In this document: positions 9,906-19,371 of the stretch, in pieces | How positions within the stretch are numbered: position 1 is the first letter of the stretch | Layout of the letters: each line of letters starts with the position of its first letter | NCBI GenBank assembly: GCA_013339895.1 | Contig: JABACO010000024.1 | Span: 4,149,298 to 4,213,297 of the forward strand | Direction: 5' to 3' | DNA length: 64,000 bases | Source: Ephydatia muelleri | Lineage: Eukaryota > Porifera > Demospongiae > Spongillida > Spongillidae | Made by a program: the position numbers and the translations under genes | Notes under the pieces: generated by a model | What the model was told of the DNA's origin: nothing | What the model saw: the letters and a program-made list of their open reading frames with translations, nothing else | Databases searched by the model: none

Positions 9906-11217
9906 TGGTATAATGATCCATGATCTGCAAGGTTTATGTCACCACAGCTGCATGTGACAAGATGTGGTGGTCAGGATATGTTGTATAAATTCTTAGCTTC
10001 TTTCTCATCACAATAGTTATAGTTGTGCACAGACAAAAGTGAATGTCGGCGACAATGTAAGAGAGAACTACATACTGCAGGATGGATGTGTGCAAGAGTC
10101 AATCGCGAATGACCCAATGATGTTATATTTGTCGGAGAAGGCAACTTCACCTTTTTCACTGCTTTAGCTTCTCCGTTTCGTGGCAGTTGGGACAATATCA
10201 ATATTGTAGCATCAAAGGAGATTGAAGAAGCACCTTATACTTATCGAACACTAGTTGCGAATATCCGTAATCGCATAAAGTTTAATCATAATGCCATGCC
10301 ATTGGAGAAGTTATCTTGCTATAGCTGATCAACTGCAAGCGGTGCAGCTTCCTGGTCAGATTGTATAGTATATTAAAGCAATCGTCAACCTCCCACACAG
10401 TGAATACCGGCCGAAAATGAATGCAACAAATTTGCACGAGACAGATTTGACTCAATGTGCTTTATTTTTTAAATTCTCGATCAATGGATAGCAAAATGGT
10501 GAAATGGTAATTCTGGTTCGTAACTTCATTTGTTTAGTCGCAATACAACAACCAAATGATTTTCTATTTATTGGGATCTCAAAAAGGTGACAAACTACTC
10601 ATTCAATACTTGATTGGTAATAATCATTATGCTGAGAGGAAAGATAACATTTCATAGCAGTCGATACACAGTTCCCAAAAGACATGCTTAGTCGTGGGGA
10701 GAGAGTGCAAGAGACTCATGATGCAATCCTAAATGATCACCTCACATTGTGCTTCGATCACTAAATTATAGTTGTGAAATTGTTCATTCTTCTCGGAATT
10801 CTATAATGGTTTTATTATCCTTCATGTCTAGAAATTGCATAGACGTTTGTACAATTTAACATTCATGTCAAGTATTTGTTAAGTATTTGATTGTTTCTCA
10901 ACACGTGTATAATATTATTATTTGTGTAAGCATTGAATAATACATCATTTTCTTTCATCTTGTGAGTAAAAGAATGAACATCAATATTAATTGCTTTGGC
11001 CATTGCGTCCCTTTAAGCAATAACAAGTAACAATTGAATGGCGCGCCCTGTATTGGTGCTGGTGTGCGTGCGTGTGGGAGGAGTGTGTCGTCTGCCGACC
11101 GGACGTATCTACCCGTTTATCAACGATTGTGTAAGTTGCAGCTTTGCACTATATAGCGGTCCGTTGCTACATCTTAATATCGTATATACGTATCGCACTT
11201 GATATGCTCAATGCGTA
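9906..11217. other. No recognised gene; probable insertion in MetRS duplication
   Basis: This stretch interrupts the + copy relative to the inverted copy: exon end 9503 and the shared block at 11218 are 1.7 kb apart here, but about 0.4 kb apart on the other strand. I see no transposase and no clear terminal repeats. The block ttaatatcgta-atcgcacttgatatgctcaatgcg near 11170-11215 recurs at 12103-12150. Confidence 0.4.
11170..11215 (+). repeat. Direct repeat (partner 12103-12150)
   Basis: Both copies contain ttaatatcgta and atcgcacttgatatgctcaa then tgcg; copy 1 has eight extra bases. It may be ends of one repeat family flanking 11.2-12.1 kb. Confidence 0.7.
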
Positions 11218-11280
11218 CTTATGGAAAGTGTTACAACGATTGTTTAGGTAATGATATAATTTGGTAGAGGTGTTGTATTT
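11218..11280 (+). repeat. Inverted-duplication arm (partner 13795-13860)
   Basis: atggaaagtgtt, acgattgtt and atgatataatttggtagagg are the reverse complement of 13795-13860, including the 3' end of the candidate MetRS exon there. It extends the inverted duplication beyond the exons at 9395-9503. Confidence 0.8.
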
Positions 11281-12755
11281 ACTTCCATGTATCTACCTGC
11301 ATTTGTTGTCATATGGCATGTGATGGGAAATTGATTCGAGACATTGTGCAACCAGGACATCCCTACCTTACCCCTCCCTCCTAGAGTGTTGATGTTCATT
11401 AAGAACAGCTTCCAGGGAGTGGTTCCAGCCATGTCTTTGCAAGATAACACATGAAGTTGATAGTGGTCATCACCAGAGAACTTCAGGGCTATGTGGCCTG
11501 TCTGGAAAAGCATAGGTATGTGGACTGCTTGCATGCCCAAATAAGGGTACAAGTGTTGGGTAGTTGAAATAGCATTGTGGAAGTTTACACCACTGTCATT
11601 ACATCATTACATTAGATCTACTCATAAGAGACAATGACTACTGGGGAAGCACAGCTGTCTGCTCTCATTGAACTAGTGGAAATTAGGCTCTTCACCCCAA
11701 CATTTGAAATTGGTTTCCTGTCTCATAGCAACGAACCAGACAACCAATTCCCTTTGGAATGTGCTGTACACAAAGCACAAGGTGTACAATGAATACCTAT
11801 ACTTTTCTTTGTACTCTGAACTTCAAATAATGCGGCCTTACCATTCAAAATTTGTGACTTGAAGATGGTCAGCACGAACAGACCTCGTCAGTTCTGAAGA
11901 CTACAAGTCACCAAAGACATTCGTTTTGAGAAGGTTTGGTGGTATATAGGATTTGAAGGCAGTAATGGTGTAAAAAGCGCGGAAACAAGGTTCTATAAAA
12001 AGTGAAAATGTAATAGTCCTATATTTAGCACACGAATGACATAATATAGGACTGTGACAGTTTCCCTTATTGCAAGACCCTTGTTCGTTCCCTAAGCTGA
12101 TGTTCATTAATATCGTATCGCACTTGATATGCTCAATGCGTGCGCGGGAGCACCCGCACTCACACCAGCAACTATCGTACATACACATTCACACACTCCA
12201 GCTCTATTACCTGAGTGTAGTCTGTACCATTAGGAAGAATCTCTTTAGTATGGTCAGTGGGTGTGGTCTGTACCCTGGGCAAGAATGGGTTAAATCTCTT
12301 AGCTGCTCGTCATTTGTAATGCCTGTAAGGCTGGTGTGCTTTGTGAGTGTGAGTGTGTGTGGGGTTCAGCAACCTAACGACAATATTAGTCTATAAAACT
12401 CACACAGCACTCCTCTACCAGGAAGGGCGTATTGATATGGGCGTGGCTCCGTCATGTGAGTTGTGTGTTGCTAACATTTATTCTGATCACCCTTCATTAC
12501 TTTAGACAGATGTGAGGGGTTAAGCAACTGGAGCGATAAACAGTGCCCTGTAGCTTTGCTAGAGTGTGAGGGGTTAAGAGATTTGAGCAGGCCGGTACAT
12601 GTGGTCTGCTTGTACATGTATAGTGGCAGGATTTTCAGTTCTCTAGGCTGTTAGTTGTGTTTGTGCATTCATTTACAGCTGGTTTAACTTTTATTCATAA
12701 AAAAAATCAATTCGATACTTATAAATTAATCAATGACATCATGGACTGAATGTTC
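11281..12755. other. Region between MetRS arms; decayed MITE
   Basis: No gene recognised. A 102-codon minus frame at 11244-11552 shows no domain. Segment 11925-12090 is a decayed family A MITE (ggtatataggatttgaagg, ggtgtaaaaagcgcgg, cctatatttagcac) whose right arm is eroded. Confidence 0.5.
11925..12090. mobile_element. Foldback MITE, family A decayed copy
   Basis: Left arm retains tatataggatttgaaggca, aaaagcgcggaaacaaggtt and agtcctatatttagcacac. The right arm is shortened to ataataggactgtgacag-like remnants and ends near a ttgtt block. Older than copies at 6516 and 19728. Confidence 0.75.
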
Positions 12756-12759
12756 TTGG

Positions 12760-12882
12760 TAGAGTACAGTGGAAGGTTCAGCCACACTTTGCCTCAAATC
12801 TTCACCTCAGCAGCCACTGTGTCTTTGGGACACCAACAGCCTTGAAGAGATGAACCTTGTCTGTCTGGTGGATTAAACATAG
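12760..12882 (-). pseudogene. MetRS relic (inverted copy), C-terminal exon candidate
   Basis: On the minus strand, HQTDKVHLFKAVGV, then TQWLLR-stop-RFEAKCG can be placed on MetRS GHQIGTVSPLFQKL then IESLRQRFGGG, the end of the anticodon-binding domain. An in-frame TGA interrupts it. It is downstream of, and colinear with, the other inverted-copy exons. Confidence 0.45.
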
Positions 12883-13847
12883 CAACATCACTAGATGCTC
12901 ACTACAGTACACTGTGCAAAACATACTGTAGACTACTGCCACTGTACACATACATACTGCATTTCAGACCTATGTAGCCCAATCACGTGCCCAATGTTGT
13001 AGTGCTCATTTCTAGCAATGCACCACTTCTTCAATCATTATTATGAGTTTGTGTGGTGTCCCCATGTAGTTCTTGAAATGTCCCTTTTTGTAACAGACCT
13101 TGACAAAGAGTTTTCTCTTATGTATATAAGGTCACTAAATAAACCACAGATGTAATTAACTCTTTGGATGCCATGCTAGTTCATGTATATGCATGCATGC
13201 ATATACACACAACCATTATGAATTCTACATGACAGTGTAAGTAAGAAATGTGTGGATGATGCTTGCAAATGTTTGCTGCACTTGTGACCTTATAAGTACA
13301 TGACATGTTCGGTTACTTTACAACTGCAGTAATTATGTTTCTTCTGAAGAACATTGTTCAGATGACTTCACTAATGCTATTTACTCCCAGAACAGGAATG
13401 TGTCTCCCACATTAGTGTAGTACAACATGTTTAAAATGCCAGTTCACTCCATCCCCATCTGCAGTTCATAATAAGTATAATTTGTTACAACCATACATGT
13501 ACGTGCAAGGTAAAGATGGACACACAAGATGTGCGTACATCCCAGTGCCCCTCCTGGATTTGACTTCAGCATCTACATGGCTGGTTTACATGTGGAATCG
13601 CATGTATGTAATCGTACAATATGGTATTCAAAGCGATTCTTTGTAATAAACACAACACTGACATGCATCACACAGATGATTATACGGTTGTGTGACAATG
13701 TATGTATGTATGGACTTGGCATTCAAAGAGTTAAAGTTTATGGTTTGAGTTGTTCCAACTGCCCAAGACTGTTCTCAATTGGAGATAAATAAAACACCTC
13801 TACCAAATTATATCATACTTTAAAGATGAATAACAATCGTTTGAACA
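12883..13847. other. Intron-like sequence, no gene
   Basis: AT-rich, rich in the words acatgt and atgcatgc. No exon recognised; an 87-codon frame at 13529-13792 has no domain. Confidence 0.35.
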
Positions 13848-13908
13848 CTTTCCATTTCTTAAAAGCATGTGATACATTACCACAATGGGACAGGATGCTA
13901 TCGGTAAT
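13848..13908 (-). pseudogene. MetRS relic (inverted copy), anticodon-domain exon candidate
   Basis: Acceptor tctttcag on the minus strand. DSILSHCGNVSHAFKKWK resembles LRSILTISRHGNQYIQANEP then WKRIK of MetRS (SIL, H-x-GN, KWK kept), the helix that packs on the anticodon-binding domain. Two residues are missing relative to the family. The exon end is inside the inverted repeat shared with 11218-11280. Confidence 0.5.
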
Positions 13909-14018
13909 CTGAAAGACTGCACACATGTGATCATTTCTGACACTTGTTATTGCAAACAACACACATTCATAATACAGAATGTATTGGCACATCACTCCAC
14001 ACTGCACACATACACACA

Positions 14019-14022
14019 CAAA

Positions 14023-14112
<90 letters not shown>

Positions 14113-14119
14113 ACACACG
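14019..14119. repeat. (AC)n microsatellite
   Basis: About 100 bp of AC dinucleotides, between exons of the inverted MetRS copy. Confidence 0.97.
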
Positions 14120-14129
14120 CAATGAAGTG

Positions 14130-14218
14130 GCTCCATCCACCTTGGACTCAATGGAAACATGTCTGTTGGAATGTCGGAATCCTTGGCGTTGTCCCCAAAC
14201 ACACCCATTTGAATCAGC
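14130..14218 (-). pseudogene. MetRS relic (inverted copy), exon after KMSKS
   Basis: Minus strand, after CAG. QMGVFGDNAKDSDIPTDMF matches VGVFGDMAQDTGIPADIW of MetRS. Upstream the family has FSKSRG, the KMSKS-type ATP-binding loop; here the codons read RLIQ, so the catalytic loop is not recognisable. The downstream RFYLL segment is also lost. Confidence 0.75.
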
Positions 14219-14249
14219 CTGCACACAGAACACCTTCCCAGGCCCTCAC

Positions 14250-14357
14250 TGTGGAGCTCATGTGGTTGAGGAGGTAGTGGTTATCCTATGCCCCCAGGGG
14301 GAAGGTGGGGAACACTACTATGTGGAAGGGAACATTGTCCCTGGCCATGAACAGGTA
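14250..14357 (-). pseudogene. MetRS relic (inverted copy), exon before KMSKS
   Basis: Minus strand reads LFMARDNVPFHIVVFPTFPL, then GA-stop-DNHYLLNHMSST, partner of the + exon at 9395-9503. The TAG (complement of 14286-14288) replaces the conserved Glu of GxEDN. The upstream Gln of YQFM is missing. Flanking introns also match the + copy (taactctaatgtgacagtc). Confidence 0.85.
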
Positions 14358-14400
14358 CTACTGGACCTACTGGACCTGAGAGGGTGTGTGTGTGTGTGTG

Positions 14401-14413
14401 GGGGGGGGGGGGG
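14401..14413. repeat. Poly-G run following (TG)n
   Basis: Thirteen G directly after a (TG)n tract. Confidence 0.9.
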
Positions 14414-14547
14414 TTAATAAATAAAGGGTACATGAACACCATGTGTCAGTAAGGTGACTGTCACATTAGAGTTAGAAAAAAAATAGATACACTATTAACA
14501 CAAAATTCATGGACACCTGGGCATCATTCATGTGTAGGTCACATCAC

Positions 14548-14611
14548 ATGTTCAGGATTCTTCCACCACTTTCCCCACTATTTGGTGTACCAGGCCGTGA
14601 TGGACAAGTAG
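14548..14611 (-). pseudogene. MetRS relic (inverted copy), YLSITA exon
   Basis: Minus strand, acceptor atgtag, donor gtgatg. YLSITAWYTK-stop-WGKWWKNPEH matches [20 protein letters not shown] of MetRS; the TAG (complement of 14578-14580) replaces a Gln-type codon. The + strand partner retains only the last seven codons. Confidence 0.85.
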
Positions 14612-14880
14612 CTACATATGTGCATGTGTGTGTGTGGGGGAGGAGGTGAGTGGAATAGGTGATATTATTCAGGATCAGGACTCTGATGATGTGTGTACAT
14701 TACCTCTCACCCACAGGTTACACCCACGTTGGTGGGTCTTGCTCACAAGTCACTCGAGTATGCCTAATTTTCTTTGTACAGTTAGTAATATGGATAATTA
14801 AGTTCCAAGATGTGCTCAATTAGTGTGTCTTATACGAAGGTTCAAGTAGCTATTAGTGAGGATTGGGTGAATGATGCCCA
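14612..14880 (-). repeat. Inverted-duplication arm (intron)
   Basis: Reverse complement of about 9040-9222 for long blocks (tcacccaatc, tagctacttgaaccttcg, acactaattgag, attactaactgtacaaag). It contains about 180 bp, including the exon start, that the + copy has lost. Confidence 0.8.
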
Positions 14881-15679
14881 AACAATAGAGAGGAGAAAGA
14901 GAGAGAAAGGAAGGAAGGAAGGTAGGAAGGGAGGGATGATTCCTTCCTGTTTTCAGGGCCAGATTAGTGGTGTAGAATATGAATGTGGTCAAGTGTGATC
15001 AATATTTGTAGTGCAGTTGAATGGCCTCTAATATTCCTCTTCCCCTCAACTTCCCTGCTACATCATCTCTTCCCTCTCTCCATGATGCAACATGATGCAA
15101 GTTGTACAGTACAGTACCTCGTGTGTCTTTTGGGTGCATGTACTCAGTAATTCAGGGCACTAAATTATGCTCACTGGAAGCGTTCACAAATGGTGAAAAA
15201 CCCATCAGGTCCCTCTGTGTCTGCCAGACTCAGGGGACCCTACATGTCAGCTCATGATTAGTTATCTGTTGTTGACACCCAAGGCGCTGTGGTTTACAGT
15301 TCAGTTCTTAATCCTAGAAGGTTTGGCCATAGCCACAGGCCTTCATGTGTGGGACTCATTAGTTATTCCTCTGTGTGACCACACACTGGGTATTTTGGCT
15401 CATGCAGTAGTTTTAAGGTTCTTCATGTTAGTCAGAGCTACCTAAATTCAGCTGCAAGTCTCATTAACAGGCACTGCATGCAATTGCAAGGTTCCAATGT
15501 GTCCTCCACTGCACTTGCACAAGCAAGGAATACACAAACATTGGAGCATATCGTTCTGACCAACAACGATTCATGTACAAAGCAGGCCAGGAAGCCAGGT
15601 GCATGAGCAAAGGTGTGTATGGCTATGTCACCCCATACACCAATGTAAGTGGTCAACTTCGGCAGCCCAAGTGGGGATG
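14881..15679. other. No recognised gene
   Basis: Includes a short purine tract (ggaaggaaggaaggtagg, about 14885-14935). No MetRS exons upstream of YLSITA are seen on the minus strand, so the inverted copy starts inside the gene. Confidence 0.35.
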
Positions 15680-17645
15680 GGGGTGGATGAGGGAGGGGAG
15701 TGGTGGGGAGGCAGAGGGAGGGCGGAGGGGGCCTGGGGAGGAGGGGGGAGGGGAGGGGGGAAGAGGGGAGGGTGGNNNNNNNNNNNNNNNNNNNNNNNNN
15801 NNNNNNNNNNNNNNNNNNNNNNNNNNNNNNNNNNNNNNNNNNNNNNNNNNNNNNNNNNNNNNNNNNNNNNNNNNNNNNNNNNNNNNNNNNNNNNNNNNNN
15901 NNNNNNNNNNNNNNNNNNNNNNNNNNNNNNNNNNNNNNNNNNNNNNNNNNNNNNNNNNNNNNNNNNNNNNNNNNNNNNNNNNNNNNNNNNNNNNNNNNNN
16001 NNNNNNNNNNNNNNNNNNNNNNNNNNNNNNNNNNNNNNNNNNNNNNNNNNNNNNNNNNNNNNNNNNNNNNNNNNNNNNNNNNNNNNNNNNNNNNNNNNNN
16101 NNNNNNNNNNNNNNNNNNNNNNNNNNNNNNNNNNNNNNNNNNNNNNNNNNNNNNNNNNNNNNNNNNNNNNNNNNNNNNNNNNNNNNNNNNNNNNNNNNNN
16201 NNNNNNNNNNNNNNNNNNNNNNNNNNNNNNNNNNNNNNNNNNNNNNNNNNNNNNNNNNNNNNNNNNNNNNNNNNNNNNNNNNNNNNNNNNNNNNNNNNNN
16301 NNNNNNNNNNNNNNNNNNNNNNNNNNNNNNNNNNNNNNNNNNNNNNNNNNNNNNNNNNNNNNNNNNNNNNNNNNNNNNNNNNNNNNNNNNNNNNNNNNNN
16401 NNNNNNNNNNNNNNNNNNNNNNNNNNNNNNNNNNNNNNNNNNNNNNNNNNNNNNNNNNNNNNNNNNNNNNNNNNNNNNNNNNNNNNNNNNNNNNNNNNNN
16501 NNNNNNNNNNNNNNNNNNNNNNNNNNNNNNNNNNNNNNNNNNNNNNNNNNNNNNNNNNNNNNNNNNNNNNNNNNNNNNNNNNNNNNNNNNNNNNNNNNNN
16601 NNNNNNNNNNNNNNNNNNNNNNNNNNNNNNNNNNNNNNNNNNNNNNNNNNNNNNNNNNNNNNNNNNNNNNNNNNNNNNNNNNNNNNNNNNNNNNNNNNNN
16701 NNNNNNNNNNNNNNNNNNNNNNNNNNNNNNNNNNNNNNNNNNNNNNNNNNNNNNNNNNNNNNNNNNNNNNNNNNNGGAGGAGGAGTGAGGGAGGGGTGGA
16801 GGGAGGGTGGTGGGTGGGGTGAGGGGAGGAGGTGGGTGAGGGGGAGGGGAGTGGGATGAGGGGAGGGAGGAGGTGGGTGAGGGGAGGGCGGGGGGAGGTG
16901 GGTGGGGTGGGTGAGGGGAGGTGAGGAGGGGTGGGTGAGGGTGTGGGAGGGAGGTGGGTGGGGTGATGGTGTGAGGGAGGAGGTGGAGTGAGGGGAGGGA
17001 GGAGGTGGGTAGGGGAGGGAGGAGGTGGGTGAGGGGAAGGGAGGAGGGGGGGTGAGGGGAGGGAGGAGGGGGGTGAGGGGAGGGAGGAGGTGGGTGAGGG
17101 GAGGGAGAGGTGGGTGAGGGGAGGGTGAGGGTGAGGGAGGAGGGGGTGGGAGGGGAGGGAGGAGGTGGGGAGGGGAGGGAGGACGGTGGGTGAGGTGAGG
17201 GAGGAGGAGGTGGGGAGGGAGGGAGGAGGAGGGGTGGGGAGTGAGGTGGTAGGAGGAGGTGGGTGAGGGGAGGGAGGAGGTGGGTAAGGGGAGGGAGGAG
17301 GTGAGTGAGGGGAGGGAGGAGGTGGGTGAGGGGAGGGAGGAGGTGGGTGTGGGGTGGGAGGAGGGGGGTGAGGGAGGAGGTGGGTGAGGGGAGGGAGGAG
17401 GGGGTGAGGGGAGTGAGGAGGTGGGTGAGGGCAGGGAGGGGGTGGGGGAGGGGAGGGAGGAGGTGGGTGAGGGAGGGAGGAGGTGGGGTGAGGGGTGGGA
17501 GGTGTGTGAGGGGAGGGAGGTGGGGTGAGGAGAGGGAGGGAGGTGGGTGAGGGGAGAGAAGAGGTGGGTGAGGGGAGGGAGGATGGTTGAGTGGGGGGAG
17601 GGAGGAGGGAGAGATGGGTGAAGGGAGGGAGGAGGTGGGTGAGGC
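15680..17645. repeat. Large G-rich minisatellite with assembly gap
   Basis: Units close to gggaggaggtgggtgagggg (about 20-24 bp) in tandem with many variants on both sides of a run of N. The strand is purine-rich and repeatedly meets four-G-run spacing, so G-quadruplex formation is plausible. Very long Pro/Ser/His minus frames are artefacts. Confidence 0.95.
15776..16775. other. Assembly gap, exactly 1000 N
   Basis: Uninterrupted N. The round length indicates a scaffold gap of unknown true size, and it lies inside the minisatellite that most likely caused the break. Confidence 0.99.
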
Positions 17646-18225
17646 TCCCGCAAAACTATTCTGTTTAGTCCTCTGCCCACTTCTGCTGTTAGAATCTGTA
17701 ATACTAAGTTTGCAACATGGCCATGCATCAACTGGATAACAGTTTACATGAGCGGATCACCTTTCTGTGAATGTGATTATCTCTGATCGCACTGACTAGA
17801 GCAAATTGATTTGGCTCCATATATGTTTAAGTTTCTGCAGCTCATCCATCCATAGGATATGATCGTTTCGCGAGTATTTCCGTTTCGGCGCATAGAATAT
17901 GAATCAAGGTTTGGAGTTACTACTTCTGTTCATAACGCTGCCTGTATCAATTGAAAACTAATGCTTTAATTGTAACGCGCGTACTGTATTAGCTATTAAA
18001 TAACGGTCTGTGTTATTTATCCACTTCAAGAGAATGAATTCGTTGCATTGCTTGTATAGTTTTGCTCCAACTACGTAAGGAGCGGTGAGAGATAATCAAT
18101 TGCAAGCTAATTATAAGGATATCTCCCACGCTATATCTTCCGGCATGCGCATTGCAATTCATGTGGGAGTGGTATAATATTTGGGACCGTACCAGTAGGC
18201 TGAGTGTACAGCTAGCTATTGAGGC
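17646..18225. promoter_or_regulatory. Upstream region of ankyrin gene 1
   Basis: Non-repetitive sequence between the minisatellite and the first candidate ATG of the ankyrin gene. A TATA-like string (ggtataatattt) lies near 18170, about 55 bp before ATG 18226. No other element is recognised; promoter assignment is by position only. Confidence 0.3.
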
Positions 18226-18234
18226 ATGGATCAA
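18226..18234 (+). CDS. Ankyrin gene 1, candidate first exon (MDQ)
   Basis: ATGGATCAA followed by the donor gtaagc. Phase 0, so it joins in frame to the exon at 18307. A second possibility is ATG 18459-18476 (MAENPK, donor gtaagg), also phase 0. Both are upstream of the better-supported start at 19225; they may be alternative first exons. Confidence 0.4.
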
Positions 18235-18306
18235 GTAAGCCACCACTGTTGGATTTACTTATAGTACATGTATATTTACGAGTGACACTAATGTGGTTAC
18301 GCACAG

Positions 18307-18387
18307 ATCGCAACACAACGGACCCGGGCTGCACGTGATGGAGACACAGCCACCGAACCGCCTGTGAACATAAATGTAACGGATAAG
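18307..18387 (+). CDS. Ankyrin gene 1, divergent N-cap exon
   Basis: Acceptor cacag, donor gtaagt; 27 codons, open. TQRTRAARDGDTAT and VNINVTDK are a divergent, shortened form of the cap exon at 19273-19371 (TVRRLVTKG, VDVNVTDE). The repeat loop AARDGD and the closing NVTDK are kept, but the central helix of the ankyrin fold is missing, so this may be a relic rather than a used exon. Confidence 0.4.
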
Positions 18388-19224
18388 GTAAGTGCGTCCT
18401 TAATTGAAGCATGCATTTCTCAGGTGCGATCGAGCACCATCATGACAGTGATATAATAATGGCAGAGAACCCTAAAGTAAGGCAGTCCGTGTGTGCCTAA
18501 TCAGGCTAAGGACAAGTCAGACCTTACCAGGGCCGGATTAACTATTTCACTGACCTTGCACGAGGTTACTATATCTTTGGTCTTGCGTCACCCATGACGT
18601 GCGAAAAGTGCGGTTCAGTTAGGTTCCCGGGGTTAATACGGAACAGCGATAGTTTATTGGCGCGTTTTAGACAATTCGTTCGTCATTCTCGTTTCTGGTC
18701 CTCCAGGCACCTGAACAACATGCGGGCTGGCGGGTATTCATATGTCGTTATTGTCAGACCATAATTAACGACAATGCGGGTATCCATTAGATCACATCTA
18801 TCCTATTTTCGTTATCGATATCTGCTACAAATAATTAGTGTTATTTCATGGTAATGCCAAAGTTGAAAGTATTTTTCTGTATAAATATTCAGTACAGGCT
18901 TGGTCGGGTAACTCTGTTTATGGCATAGCCTAGTGTAGTGTCGTTAGTGTGCAGTGTAACTCCATTCCCTCATACCTGAACATGCAGCAATACATGTAGT
19001 TTGCATCCAAATTAAGTCTACACAAGCACTGCATAGTCACATGAGCATTGCATGTCACATGATCACTACATGTACTTGGGCATGCATGTCACATGATCAC
19101 ATCACATGATCACACACATGGGCATTACTACACACTGTGTAGTACTGTGTATTATCTCCTCCTCCCCTGACCCTCTATGTTGTAGGCTGTGTGTATTGTG
19201 TACAGACATGTGAGGCATGTCAAC
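18388..19224. other. Intron or 5' region of gene 1
   Basis: No further exon recognised apart from the alternative MAENPK start near 18459. A string cagggccggattaac at 18529 looks like a hAT-type terminus, but no matching inverted end was found. Near 19040-19110 there are several tandem copies of cacatgatcac / catgtcacatg. Confidence 0.35.
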
Positions 19225-19371
19225 ATGTTGGATTTGATCTACACTGTACTTATGAAGGTTCCACACATGCAGGCAGCAATACAACTGCTCTCAGCTGCAC
19301 ATAATGGAGTCATAGCCACTGTGAGGAGATTAGTGACCAAGGGTCGTGTGGACGTGAATGTAACGGATGAG
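19225..19371 (+). CDS. Gene 1 start and N-cap ankyrin exon
   Basis: ATG 19225 opens MLDLIYTVLMKVPHMQ, then AAIQLLSAAHNGVIATVRRL and VDVNVTDE up to the donor gtaggt. Gene 2 has the same leader with a 9-nt insertion (VLVRDIIVPHMQ) that keeps frame, whereas a 1-nt difference lies just before the ATG. That supports translation from this ATG. The alternative is splicing at CAG 19270-19272, giving a 99-nt repeat exon 19273-19371 joined to an upstream exon. Confidence 0.65.

Noticed and set aside
13813-14417. Frames of 130-157 codons spanning the AC tract
   Set aside because: Microsatellite artefacts; only the short MetRS-like parts on the minus strand are meaningful.
15653-17731. Very long open frames across the minisatellite and N run (up to 692 codons)
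   Set aside because: The frame is a translation of a tandem repeat and of N bases; no gene.
18529-18545. cagggccggattaac as left end of another hAT element
   Set aside because: No complementary right end or 8-bp duplication found nearby.
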